Below are positions 6,264-13,319 of a DNA stretch of 13,319 nucleotides, piece after piece. Position 1 is the first letter of the stretch; each line of letters opens with the position of its first letter. The translations under genes were made by a program, and so were the position numbers. The notes under the pieces are model-generated. The model made no database searches. It was not told the origin of the DNA and was given only the letters and a program-made list of their open reading frames with translations. The DNA is from WJKG01 sp964627305 (GTDB taxonomy: Bacteria; Zixibacteria; MSB-5A5; GN15; FEB-12): NCBI GenBank assembly GCA_964627305.1, contig CAZVHP010000021.1, positions 1 through 13,319 on the forward strand, written 5' to 3'.

Positions 6264-6444
6264 ACAGCCTGCCTGTAGATGAGTTCACATGCAATCACCT
6301 TTGTCTTCGTCGACCAGGCCCGCGAGAGGCTTGCGAAGACGCAAGGGTATGTCAGTCGGAAATGGTGCTGCCCGAAATACCGCGATTGGTTGTTGCCCTG
6401 ATCGCTTGCATAGTGAGCGATACTGTCGATACACCCCTGATGTT
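6264..6444 (-). promoter_or_regulatory. Candidate structured 5' leader RNA, copy 2
   Basis: This leader runs about 180 nt from the predicted start near 6444 to the ATG at 6263. It keeps all pairings proposed for copy 1. In the conserved part the helix 6334-6340 with 6303-6309 is fully Watson-Crick (GUCUUCG/CGAAGAC), where copy 1 has a G-U pair. At the 5' end, next to the conserved block, a hairpin AUCGCU/AGCGAU (6401-6421) replaces the unrelated TCACTC/GAGTGA hairpin of copy 1. The start-stop AUG-UGA (6285-6290) and its Shine-Dalgarno (6295-6303) are unchanged. The structure was judged by eye, not folded. Confidence 0.5.
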
Positions 6445-6450
6445 GTTATA

Positions 6451-6480
6451 AGTATGACGCCTGAGAGCGGTGAACATCAA
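6451..6480 (-). promoter_or_regulatory. Probable promoter of the 6263-2687 operon
   Basis: On the minus strand TTGATG (6480-6475) and CATACT (6456-6451) are separated by 18 bp. This matches the copy 1 promoter in position and spacing, but each hexamer is further from consensus. The flanking GGCCAA just upstream of the -35 is also shared. This copy is probably weaker or depends more on an activator. Confidence 0.55.
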
Positions 6481-6553
6481 GTGCTTATTTGGCCAAAATG
6501 GAGCGAATCCGGTGTTCTTTTCTTAGTCCCCGTGGTCGTCGCGCCGGGGCTGC

Positions 6554-6566
6554 GTCAATATGTGAC
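6554..6566. promoter_or_regulatory. Conserved GTCA-N5-TGAC dyad upstream of promoter, copy 2
   Basis: Its sequence is identical to 2571-2583 and it lies 73 bp from the -35 hexamer, as in copy 1. The function is unknown. Confidence 0.3.
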
Positions 6567-6575
6567 AAAGAAGGC

Positions 6576-6600
6576 TGAAAGACCGGCGTTTTGTGCCGTT
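6576..6600 (-). terminator. Degraded terminator hairpin in copy 2
   Basis: This is homologous to the terminator at 2595-2618. Here the stem is reduced to CGGC/GCCG plus mismatches, and the T tract is broken (GGTCTTTC). It probably terminates the upstream SDR transcript poorly, so read-through into the redoxin operon is possible. The gene-free stretch 6652-6775 before it holds an imperfect hairpin TGCCAG/CTGGCA (6698-6721) without a T tract. Confidence 0.4.
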
Positions 6601-6775
6601 TATGCACGTGGCAGGCAGAGACGCGGGCGCGGACACGATATCCCCGAGCGTTGATCGACCCAGATGCAGATACAGACCACGAATGCCGGAGGCGGTTTGC
6701 CAGCGGAGCGAGCGACTGGCACGGATGGACGGCTGCGCAGAAGCCCTGGTCATGCGGGGTGTCTGGTAGCGCGCG

Positions 6776-7528
6776 CTACAGCATCAACGCCCCTCCGCAT
6801 ACGGGAATGTAGGCTCCCGTGACAAACCGCATGTGATCGGAGGCAACGGCGACCACTGCATCGGCGATATCTTCCGGCTGCGCCACTCTTCCCAGCGGTG
6901 TCATGCGCGCGACCATTTCGAACTGCTCTTTGGGGTTTCCGGAGGTGGCGTCGGTCACGGTGAGTCCCGGTGCGACGGTGAACACCCTGATCCCCAGGGG
7001 TCCGAGTTCCAGCGCCAGCGATTTCATCAGGCCGTCGACCGCGGATTTGGCGGTCGTGTGAGCGCTGAAGCTTGGAACTGCATGGCGTGAGAGCGTACTG
7101 CTGATCCCCACAATACATCCCGTCCGGCGGTTGATCATCTCAGGCAGCGTGGCCTTGATGGGAAAGAAGAAGCAGTCCATCTCGCCCATGACCTTGGTGT
7201 GGAATTCCTCGTAGGTCAGGTCGGCAAACGGTTTGAAGGGTACCGACATACCGGCATTGGCGACCAGGATATCGATCGGCCCCAGTTCGTTTGCTCCCCG
7301 CTGCACCATGTCCTCGACCTCGCGTCGGTTGCGGCAATCTGCCTGAACAGCGATAGCTCTGCCACCGGTGCTGGTGATGTCGTCGACGACCCTATCGGCA
7401 GCCTCCCTGCTGCTGAAGTAGTTGACAATGACCGATGTTCCTTCGCGCGCCAGCGCTTTGGCGGTGGCAGCGCCGATGCCGCGGCTGGCCCCGGTCACCA
7501 GGGCCACTTTTGTCTTGAGGCTGTCCAT
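6776..7528 (-). CDS. SDR-family oxidoreductase with His at the catalytic Tyr position
   Basis: The protein has 250 residues, a normal length for a classical short-chain dehydrogenase/reductase. The nucleotide-binding TGASRGIG is at 12-19 and the NAG motif at 91-93. The catalytic Ser is probably Ser144 (GISST). The usual YxxxK reads HTTAK (157-161), so Lys161 is present but Tyr is replaced by His. The C-terminal FVTGAYIPVCGGALML matches the family's VTGQ-type ending. The start at 7528 has AAAGGA about 8 nt upstream. A GTG at 7582 overlapping the previous stop would add 18 residues that SDRs do not have. The substrate is unknown, and NAD(P)-dependent alcohol/ketone chemistry may be altered. It follows the royal-jelly-family lipoprotein gene by 50 nt and is probably cotranscribed. 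Confidence 0.92.
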   Translation of the reverse strand: MDSLKTKVALVTGASRGIGAATAKALAREGTSVIVNYFSSREAADRVVDDITSTGGRAIAVQADCRNRREVEDMVQRGANELGPIDILVANAGMSVPFKPFADLTYEEFHTKVMGEMDCFFFPIKATLPEMINRRTGCIVGISSTLSRHAVPSFSAHTTAKSAVDGLMKSLALELGPLGIRVFTVAPGLTVTDATSGNPKEQFEMVARMTPLGRVAQPEDIADAVVAVASDHMRFVTGAYIPVCGGALML

Positions 7529-7578
7529 GTTGCTGTTCCTTTCTGTTGTCCAGGCGTTGCTTTGTGCTTCTTTCTGGA

Positions 7579-8661
7579 TCACTCTGCTTTCGTCATACGA
7601 AAGATGCGATATGGTTCTCCCGGATCGGGGCCGCGATGGATTTGTGAACAGGTCACGTAGATAGCGCCATCGGGTCCCTCAGCGAAACTGTCCGGCCAAG
7701 CCAGCAGCGAATCCTGTACCAACATCACTACTCGGCCATCCATCTCCAATGCCATAACGGCATTGTGTTCCAGTGCCGAAATATACACTCGACGATCGCT
7801 GCCAAACAAGAGCCCATCGGCGGCGCCGGTCTGGCCTATCGGCTGTACCTTGTCGGCCAGTTCCTCCGGCGGCATGGTGGTATCAATCAGAAAGTTGGTC
7901 CCGATTCGGTACATTCGGCGTGATGACAGGGCCTGGTAATAGAGCCATCCTCGCTCAGCATCGAGGGCGATACCATCGGCGTGGACTTCGGGCCGACTGC
8001 CATCAGGTCGAAGCCACGGCTCGCCATCGATCACCAGCACAATGGTATCGGCCCAGGTGGACTCATGATCAGACAGGAGTCGTCGGGCCCGGCCGCTGGA
8101 CAGATCAAGAACGATCAGGGCACCCTCGCCGGAATCGGTGATGTAGGCGACGTTGTTGGCGGTGTCGATTCGGACATCGTTGAGATAGCTGTTCGGCAGG
8201 ACAGTCGGCGACGTAAAGCTGTAGCGGGCAACAACGCTGTCGGTTGCCAGGTCAACCTTCACGAGCTTGGGAGCACCCTCGACAACGCCCTCGAAGCGTG
8301 GGTTGGCCGGATCAAGGATCCACAGGTAACCATCGTCGCCCATGACAACGCTCTGGACGCATACGAAGTGTTCGGCCGGATTCTTGCCGGGAGACCAATC
8401 GTTCCACTTCTGATCGGGATAGGCACTAAGCCCCCCTTCGCTGTCCAAGCGCGCTACTGACAGCGGGCCTTTGTTGGCCCACTCGGGGAAGTTGACGAAC
8501 ATCCTGCCGTCAGGCGCCACCGCGATCCCGGTCCATTGATAGGGGCTGTTGGCAATCTCGGTCAGTTGATAATCGAACTGCGGCTCGGTTTCGGATGTGC
8601 ATGCCCCGATGAACAGGCAGCACATGCTCAGCAACAACAACGGAATATCAGAAAGTCTCAT
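7579..8661 (-). CDS. Major royal jelly / yellow-family lipoprotein
   Basis: The protein has 360 residues from the ATG at 8661, which has AAGGAG 9 nt upstream. A lipoprotein signal ends in FIGAC with Cys21. The rest is a beta-propeller-like sequence with hallmarks of the MRJP/yellow family: SYLNDVRIDTANNVAYITDS, GEGALIVLDLSSGRARRLL, HADGIALDAERGWLYYQALS and DGLLFGSDRRVYISALEHNAV. Bacterial members are often annotated as L-dopachrome-tautomerase-related or gluconolactonase-like, but their substrates are mostly unknown. The protein is probably anchored in the outer or inner membrane, facing the periplasm or the surface. It begins the two-gene unit with the SDR, which suggests a linked oxidation/lactone or small-molecule pathway (inference). 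I saw no convincing promoter in 8662-8810. Confidence 0.88.
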   Translation of the reverse strand: MRLSDIPLLLLSMCCLFIGACTSETEPQFDYQLTEIANSPYQWTGIAVAPDGRMFVNFPEWANKGPLSVARLDSEGGLSAYPDQKWNDWSPGKNPAEHFVCVQSVVMGDDGYLWILDPANPRFEGVVEGAPKLVKVDLATDSVVARYSFTSPTVLPNSYLNDVRIDTANNVAYITDSGEGALIVLDLSSGRARRLLSDHESTWADTIVLVIDGEPWLRPDGSRPEVHADGIALDAERGWLYYQALSSRRMYRIGTNFLIDTTMPPEELADKVQPIGQTGAADGLLFGSDRRVYISALEHNAVMALEMDGRVVMLVQDSLLAWPDSFAEGPDGAIYVTCSQIHRGPDPGEPYRIFRMTKAE

Positions 8662-8810
8662 CTGTTCACACTCCTTGTGGTTCCAGTGGACGGTTTTGTC
8701 GGTCTTTATTGTTGAAGAGGTCCCGTTGGCAGATTGTTCCCGAGGCGTCAGGAGCACAGCGCCCCCGGGATTGCCGTCACGTCGTGCGCCGATCGGGGGG
8801 GTGCAACAGC

Positions 8811-8840
8811 AAAACGGCCGGAAAGCTGCGTTTCCGGCCG
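8811..8840 (-). terminator. Strong rho-independent terminator after the FN3-repeat gene
   Basis: CGGCCGGAAA (8815-8824) and TTTCCGGCCG (8831-8840) form a perfect 10-bp stem with a 6-nt loop. On the minus strand it is followed by TTTT. It lies 53 nt past the stop at 8893. Confidence 0.9.
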
Positions 8841-8892
8841 CTGTCAGACTGATGTATTTATGATATGTCGGCGCGGGTGATGCTTCTGCTAC

Positions 8893-11800
8893 CTACGGTT
8901 TGACCACAATCTTGCCATATTGCCCCGGGCTGCTTGCAAACCAGAGGTAGGTGCCGACTGAAACCATGTGGCCATTGGCGTTTCGCCCGTCCCAGGTCCA
9001 GTCGCCGGAGAGGTTGGATTTTTCGAGAACGGTCTCGCCCGAAATGGTCTGAATGAGCAGATCGACCGGCTCGTCCGGCAGGTTGAACGTCACCTGCCCA
9101 CCCTGCAGGAAGCTGACGGGGTTGGGATAGGCGCGGATCTTCCGGGTGACCGTGAAGCTGGACACGGCCGAGTACGGGTTGTTATTGGCCCGGGCACGCC
9201 AGAAGTAGCGAGTGCCCGCGGCGAGATCCTCGGTGACCTGCCAGCGAGTGTACTCATGGTCAAGGTCCTGCTCGGGTACCGGCGGGGAGGTGACCACCAT
9301 GTCGATAAACATGGTGTCACGAGCGACCTCGAAGTAATAGAAGTCACTGCCGCTGCCGGCGGCGATGTTCCTGGCGTACAGCTCGGGTCGCTCACTGGGT
9401 ACATCGGCGCCGTCCTCCGGCATAGCCAGAGCGGGGATGAAATCCTCCTGCCCGGTGGCCATACTGCTGTAGATGAACCAGGTGGCACGGGTTGGCTCGG
9501 TTGCAAAGTTGGCGCTGTCGCGGGCCCGGCAGCGCCACCAATAGCGCTGGCCGTTGATCGGGTTGACCGACAACGTGACTTTCGTCTGCGAGATCTGCTC
9601 CGGCACGTTCAATTGCGCCTCCACCAGTTGCGTCATGGCGGAGTCGGCGTACAGCCAGAAGTCGTACACAAGGGGGTCGCCCTCGGGGTCGGTGGCGTTA
9701 ATAACTCGGAGCGAGAGTGGCGCCACAAGTACAATGCTCCTGTGGTTCGGCACCAGATGAATTGGCGATGAGGGCGGCAGGTTGATATTGTCTGAAGGCA
9801 GCAGCACGGTGAACTCGCGGTAGCTGCTCCAGGCGGAGTACTCCTTGCCATCGTGACAGCGCGCCCGCCACTTGTACGTCACCGTATCCTGCAGCGAGTC
9901 GGCCACGACCCACGAGGTCTGCAGCGGTGACTGAGCCAGACCCGACACCCTGCTGACCAGAGCACTCGTTGACACCCGGTACACCTCAAACTGATATGTC
10001 AGCGGATCGTTGTCGTCATCCTGGCCGTTGTCCACCACCAGTTCGGGTGTGGCTGTCTGCACTTCAGCACGATGCGCCGGGGAGACTGGGACGGGGCTCT
10101 CCGGAGCGCTGTTAGTGCCGCCGGTATAGACGATGAAGGTTCCTATCTCGCTGAAAGCAGAGAAGTCGATACCATCGAAAGCGCGCACTCGCCAGGAGTA
10201 CATGGCGCCGTTGTCGAGGTTGTCCTGAGTCTGCCAGGACACCATGCCGCCTTCGGGAGAGACAGGCGATGAAGAGTCGGCGGTCGAGAAACTGCCCAGT
10301 TTGGAGATCTGGAACTGGTAGCGCAGCGGGGTGCCGTCAGCATCCGTGCTCTCATAGGCGGTGAGGGTGGGTGTGCGGGATGTCACTGTATCATCACCGC
10401 GTGGCTGATACAGCGCCGGCACGGTTGGCGGATTGTTGGGCGTATGGAAGACCGCAGTCGCGCTCCAGGGGGAGGCCACAACACCATTGAAGCAACGCGC
10501 TTTCCACCGGTAGTACCGGCCAGTCTGAAGGAAATCTATCTGCACGAATCGCGTGAAGCCGGATTCCTCGGCCACCGTATCGACGGTGACGGTATCGAAT
10601 CCAGCGGCATCGGCCAGTATCACTACCTCGTAGAAACGCTCCAGTTCACAGTCCGGATTGGGGCTGGAATTGGAAAACGTCAGGGTTGGCGCCAGGGTGG
10701 ACACACCGGCAGAGTCTGTGGGTGAAATCGCTGTTGGCGCTGTCATCGGTTGCTCGCACGGTGCCCGCAGACGGAATCGATTAGCGGCAGGCATTGAGGA
10801 TCGTGCAAGGCCATCATATGCCTGTGCTCGCCACCAGTAATCGACGCCAGCAGTAAACTGAGCAGCAGCGAATGTCACTTCGGTGGTCCCGGTGCCGCTC
10901 GGTACATTGGTGCGCTGAGCAACCGATTCGTTGAAAGCGGCATCGGTGGCTATCCAGAAGTCATAGGTGAGAATGTCGCCATCGGCATCCTGTGAATTGT
11001 AGATGATGAGGGTCACATCCTGGCCGAGGTTCAGGGTGTCGCCGGTAAGAGGCGATACTGGTACTGGGGCAGTTGGCGGGGCGTTCGCGGGTGTCGCGCT
11101 CGGGCTGTTTGAGATCCCGGACCAGTTGGGGACTTCGTCGGCGGTCATGATCGCAAAGTAGTATGTGACCCCCGTCGTGAGACCCTCGACCGTGAACTGC
11201 TGGGTCGATTGAGGGGTTCCCGGTTCCGGCACCTCGACAACGACGGTTGCTGAGTTCCAGTTGGCTGTTGTGACAGGGCTGGTATGGTAGCGAATCTGGT
11301 AGGCAGAGGCATAGCCGTTCCACAGATCGTCGCCCGGGGTAGTCCAGCTCAGGGTGACCGAGGTCCTTGAGGAAGCGACAGCATCCAAATCCGCGACAGT
11401 CGCTGGGGGCACAGTATCCGGAGGCGGCGGCTCTGAGTCGGTTGTGGCGCTCACCACGGTTGACATGGCCGACCAGTTGGGGACCTCATCACCGATCTTG
11501 ACCGCCAGGTAATAGAGAGTGGCGGGTGCCAGTCCGGTCACCTCGAACACCTGCGGTGTTCCCGGCTGCCCGGGAGTTGGTGGGTTGGCGACCTGGATGG
11601 CGGCGGTCCAGTTGGCTGCTGTCAGCGGCGAGGTGCTGTAGCGGATGTCATAAACAGAGGCTTGGCCGTAGACCCCGTCATCGCCGGTCGTCATCCATCT
11701 GAGGGTTATGCTGGTATCTGTCTTTGAGTGTAACGTCATCGCCGAGACCGGGCTGGGCGGTATGGTATCCGCAGGGTCAGGATCGGGGTCGCCTCCGCCG

Positions 11801-12228
11801 ACACCGGTGGTGGTAGCGGTGACAACATTGGAGAGCATCGACCAGTTGGGGATTTCATCAGCCGTCTTCAGCGCGAAGTAGTACCGTGTGCCGGAATTCA
11901 GGCCCTGCACCGTATAGCTTTGCTGGGTTCCCGCAACCAGTGGGGTCGGCTCGTTGCTGACCTGTGTGCAGGTGTTCCAGTTGGCATCGGTAATGCTGCT
12001 GGTGCTGTAGCGGATGTCGTACTGGGCCGCGGTACCGACGGTGGAGTCATCGCCCGGAGCGCGCCATTGAAGCGTCACGGCATTGTCGGCAATGTACGAG
12101 ACACTGAGTGCCGCCCGAACGCCGGGGGTCGCCGCAAACACACACATGAGGGCGAGCACGACCGACGTCAGCACCGCCGATCCCGCACGCGTAGAACCGT
12201 GTTGCCAGTATCGTAGTATCCCGATCAT
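8893..12228 (-). CDS. Secreted multi-domain FN3-repeat protein with T9SS-like C-terminal sorting domain
   Basis: The protein has 1111 residues from the ATG at 12228, which has GGAGGT 6 nt upstream; a longer reading to 12351 would hide the signal peptide (about 1-39, ending PGVRA). Three closely related FN3 domains follow at about 40-365, each with GDD near the start and a DE(I/V)PNWS motif near the end. Six further FN3/Ig-like repeats then run to about 1025, most opening with a PVSP-type motif, then a D-D/E-G-D/N turn and YxWRARA near the end. The last 82 or so residues (RAYPNPVSFLQGG ... WDGRNANGHMVSVGTYLW) are a FlgD-like, type-A sorting domain seen in T9SS cargo. It is probably a cell-surface or secreted adhesin or scaffold; no enzyme domain is seen. 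The gene stands alone between a promoter region and a strong terminator. Confidence 0.9.
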   Translation of the reverse strand: MIGILRYWQHGSTRAGSAVLTSVVLALMCVFAATPGVRAALSVSYIADNAVTLQWRAPGDDSTVGTAAQYDIRYSTSSITDANWNTCTQVSNEPTPLVAGTQQSYTVQGLNSGTRYYFALKTADEIPNWSMLSNVVTATTTGVGGGDPDPDPADTIPPSPVSAMTLHSKTDTSITLRWMTTGDDGVYGQASVYDIRYSTSPLTAANWTAAIQVANPPTPGQPGTPQVFEVTGLAPATLYYLAVKIGDEVPNWSAMSTVVSATTDSEPPPPDTVPPATVADLDAVASSRTSVTLSWTTPGDDLWNGYASAYQIRYHTSPVTTANWNSATVVVEVPEPGTPQSTQQFTVEGLTTGVTYYFAIMTADEVPNWSGISNSPSATPANAPPTAPVPVSPLTGDTLNLGQDVTLIIYNSQDADGDILTYDFWIATDAAFNESVAQRTNVPSGTGTTEVTFAAAQFTAGVDYWWRAQAYDGLARSSMPAANRFRLRAPCEQPMTAPTAISPTDSAGVSTLAPTLTFSNSSPNPDCELERFYEVVILADAAGFDTVTVDTVAEESGFTRFVQIDFLQTGRYYRWKARCFNGVVASPWSATAVFHTPNNPPTVPALYQPRGDDTVTSRTPTLTAYESTDADGTPLRYQFQISKLGSFSTADSSSPVSPEGGMVSWQTQDNLDNGAMYSWRVRAFDGIDFSAFSEIGTFIVYTGGTNSAPESPVPVSPAHRAEVQTATPELVVDNGQDDDNDPLTYQFEVYRVSTSALVSRVSGLAQSPLQTSWVVADSLQDTVTYKWRARCHDGKEYSAWSSYREFTVLLPSDNINLPPSSPIHLVPNHRSIVLVAPLSLRVINATDPEGDPLVYDFWLYADSAMTQLVEAQLNVPEQISQTKVTLSVNPINGQRYWWRCRARDSANFATEPTRATWFIYSSMATGQEDFIPALAMPEDGADVPSERPELYARNIAAGSGSDFYYFEVARDTMFIDMVVTSPPVPEQDLDHEYTRWQVTEDLAAGTRYFWRARANNNPYSAVSSFTVTRKIRAYPNPVSFLQGGQVTFNLPDEPVDLLIQTISGETVLEKSNLSGDWTWDGRNANGHMVSVGTYLWFASSPGQYGKIVVKP

Positions 12229-12299
12229 CCCTTGACCTCCCAAGTGGCTGTGGCGGCGGTGAGTGCCTTTTGTTGTAGTAATCGGATGGATCGAGCCGA

Positions 12300-12329
12300 A
12301 TATTAAGACACTAACGCTGCCGAATACAA
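12300..12329 (-). promoter_or_regulatory. Possible promoter of the FN3-repeat gene
   Basis: On the minus strand TTGTAT (12329-12324) and TAATAT (12305-12300) are 18 bp apart, giving a leader of about 65 nt. Both hexamers are imperfect, so this is only a candidate. Confidence 0.35.
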
Positions 12330-12351
12330 GCCGTTTCCCGGTAAATATCAA

Positions 12352-12716
12352 CTAAAGTTTGCCAGTCGGTGCCGATTCCTCATGATACCATCAGGGTATC
12401 TTCGCGGTGTCATCAATGTCGCTACTGAGCAACGTGTCCTTAACGTGCCCTTGTCATGCCTAACAGGGTTGGGTATGTCTGTCAGGTCGCTACATCCGGT
12501 CCTCAATGTCGTCCTCAGTGTCGTTGTCGCTTCAGCCCGGCACGCGGCGTTTCGTTCATCAGTAGTGGAAGAGCAGTCTGTGTGCCAGCCGCGGAGTTAT
12601 TGCATCAGGTTGACAGTCAACGAGTTAGGGGTCTCGCTTGGGGCAGCGGAAGGCGTGCTGCCTGTAGAAATCCCGAACACATGGAGCTTTCTGCACAGGT
12701 GACAGGTTCGGCGCCC
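12352..12716. other. Gene-free interval between glycosyltransferase and FN3-repeat genes
   Basis: No convincing gene is seen on either strand; the plus-strand reading frames here have no recognisable domain or good ribosome site. The interval holds a hairpin GATACC/GGTATC (about 12383-12399), a 13-bp palindrome GTTGAC-A-GTCAAC (12609-12621) and several loose repeats of TCAATGTCG. No clear terminator follows the glycosyltransferase stop. Confidence 0.5.
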
Positions 12717-13319
12717 TCAGTACAACTGGATCAGGTCCTTCTCCAGCTTGATACCCTTGCGCTCGAAGTGGGCTTTCAGCGCCAGGTTGTAGATTCGTTG
12801 CATGCAGTTCAGGGTGGTGTAGAAGGGCTGTTTCACCTTGTCCTGCGCCGCCTGTGACATTTTCTGACGAAGTTCAACATCGTCGACCAGCTTCTTCAAC
12901 GCCGAGCGCATGCCTTCGATATCACCGGCTTCCACCACCAGCCCATCGACCCCGTCCTCGATATATCCAATGGCACTGCGTTTGTCGGCCATGACGATCG
13001 GTTTGCCCATCCACATGGCGTTGAGCATGGTCTGGTGACCGGCCGTGCGGAAGAAGTCGACCGGATGGGCCTCGGCGAAGATGGAACAGCGCGCAATTTT
13101 CTGCCGAAACTCCGCTGCTGTCACGGCCCGAACGGTTATGTGCGGATATGGCTTTGCCCATTCCGTGGCTTGCTTGAGTTCGGCCTGAGTGGCGATGAAC
13201 ACAGGAAAGTCGATTGTGCTGACGGCCTCGATGAAGGTCTTGAAATCGCGGCCCTGATTGCCACCCATGAAGATGTAACCGTCGTCGCCGACATCGAAGG
13301 TGTATTTCTCGAGAGTGAT
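12717..13319 (-). CDS. GT4-type glycosyltransferase, C-terminal part (truncated by window)
   Basis: The reading frame stays open to the window edge, adding 17 residues (ITLEKYTFDVGDDGYIF) before the first internal Met, so the real start lies outside. The 200 visible residues match the C-terminal Rossmann half of GT-B fold enzymes: DDGYIFMGGNQGRDFKTFIEA, then AGHQTMLNAMWMGKPIVMA and the YIEDGVDGLVVEAGDIEGM segment, then a C-terminal helix. Such enzymes move sugars from nucleotide-sugars onto glycans or lipids. In the usual E-x7-E nucleotide-sugar motif the second Glu, before AM-GKP, appears to be Asn (MLNAM). Donor and acceptor are unknown. Confidence 0.88.
   Translation of the reverse strand: MTLEKYTFDVGDDGYIFMGGNQGRDFKTFIEAVSTIDFPVFIATQAELKQATEWAKPYPHITVRAVTAAEFRQKIARCSIFAEAHPVDFFRTAGHQTMLNAMWMGKPIVMADKRSAIGYIEDGVDGLVVEAGDIEGMRSALKKLVDDVELRQKMSQAAQDKVKQPFYTTLNCMQRIYNLALKAHFERKGIKLEKDLIQLY

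Larger units (their letters stand above)
6157..6651 (-). repeat. Duplicated promoter-leader-signal-peptide module, copy 2
   Basis: This copy pairs with 2151-2668. The gap-free core is 6192-6398, and a second conserved block lies at about 6548-6651. Between them the sequence is largely diverged, but the positions of the promoter hexamers relative to the upstream block are kept. The terminator hairpin here is damaged. Confidence 0.88.

Noticed and set aside
2151..6651. Insertion sequence or composite transposon bounded by the two repeats
   Set aside because: There is no transposase, terminal inverted repeat or target-site duplication. The repeats are direct and contain functional promoters and gene starts.
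6523..6753. 76-codon minus-strand frame between the SDR and the redoxin operon
   Set aside because: It runs through the degraded terminator and the repeat block, has no good ribosome site or domain, and has no counterpart at copy 1.
12382..12857. Plus-strand frames upstream of the FN3-repeat gene
   Set aside because: They partly overlap the glycosyltransferase antisense, lack recognisable domains and good Shine-Dalgarno sites, and run against the direction of all real genes here.

Overview
The window comes from a GC-rich, Gram-negative bacterium. A type-A T9SS-like C-terminal sorting domain, a CBM9/DUF5916 outer-membrane protein, a TonB-like protein, lipoboxes and FN3-rich secreted proteins together suggest the FCB superphylum (Bacteroidota-related or a candidate phylum such as Zixibacteria). 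This placement is an inference from domain style, not a search. All convincing genes lie on the minus strand, so transcription runs from high to low coordinates.

Layout in transcription order: (a) 13319-12717, the C-terminal part of a GT-B/GT4 glycosyltransferase, cut by the window edge. (b) 12229-12716, a gene-free stretch with a weak promoter candidate. (c) 12228-8893, a 1111-residue secreted FN3-repeat protein with a sorting domain, closed by a strong rho-independent terminator (8811-8840). (d) 8661-6776, a two-gene unit: a lipoprotein of the major royal jelly/yellow family, then an SDR oxidoreductase whose catalytic Tyr position holds His. (e) 6263-2687, an operon of a secreted thioredoxin-like CxxC protein, a DUF5916 beta-barrel protein and a TonB-like protein, closed by a terminator at 2595-2618. 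(f) 2289-26, an operon of overlapping genes for a secreted unknown protein, a lipoprotein, a single-pass membrane protein and a small Cys-containing secreted peptide.

The most striking feature is that operons (e) and (f) are each headed by a copy of the same module of about 450-500 bp. It holds a terminator-like hairpin, a sigma70-type promoter with an 18-bp spacer, a leader RNA of about 170-180 nt, and the first 24 codons (signal peptide) of the first gene. The leader plus signal-peptide segment (2218-2424 versus 6192-6398) shows 6 differences in 207 nt with no indels. The promoter spacer and flanks have diverged, and the proteins after the signal peptide differ. The leader can form hairpins and a long-range helix that would cover a strong Shine-Dalgarno sequence. 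That Shine-Dalgarno sits in front of an AUG-UGA start-stop, 24 nt upstream of the real start codon. I read this as a candidate cis-regulatory RNA shared by two cell-envelope operons. No ligand or known riboswitch class is claimed.

Every product of operons (e) and (f) looks exported or envelope-anchored, so the two operons may be co-regulated parts of one envelope or surface system. Its substrate cannot be told from the sequence.
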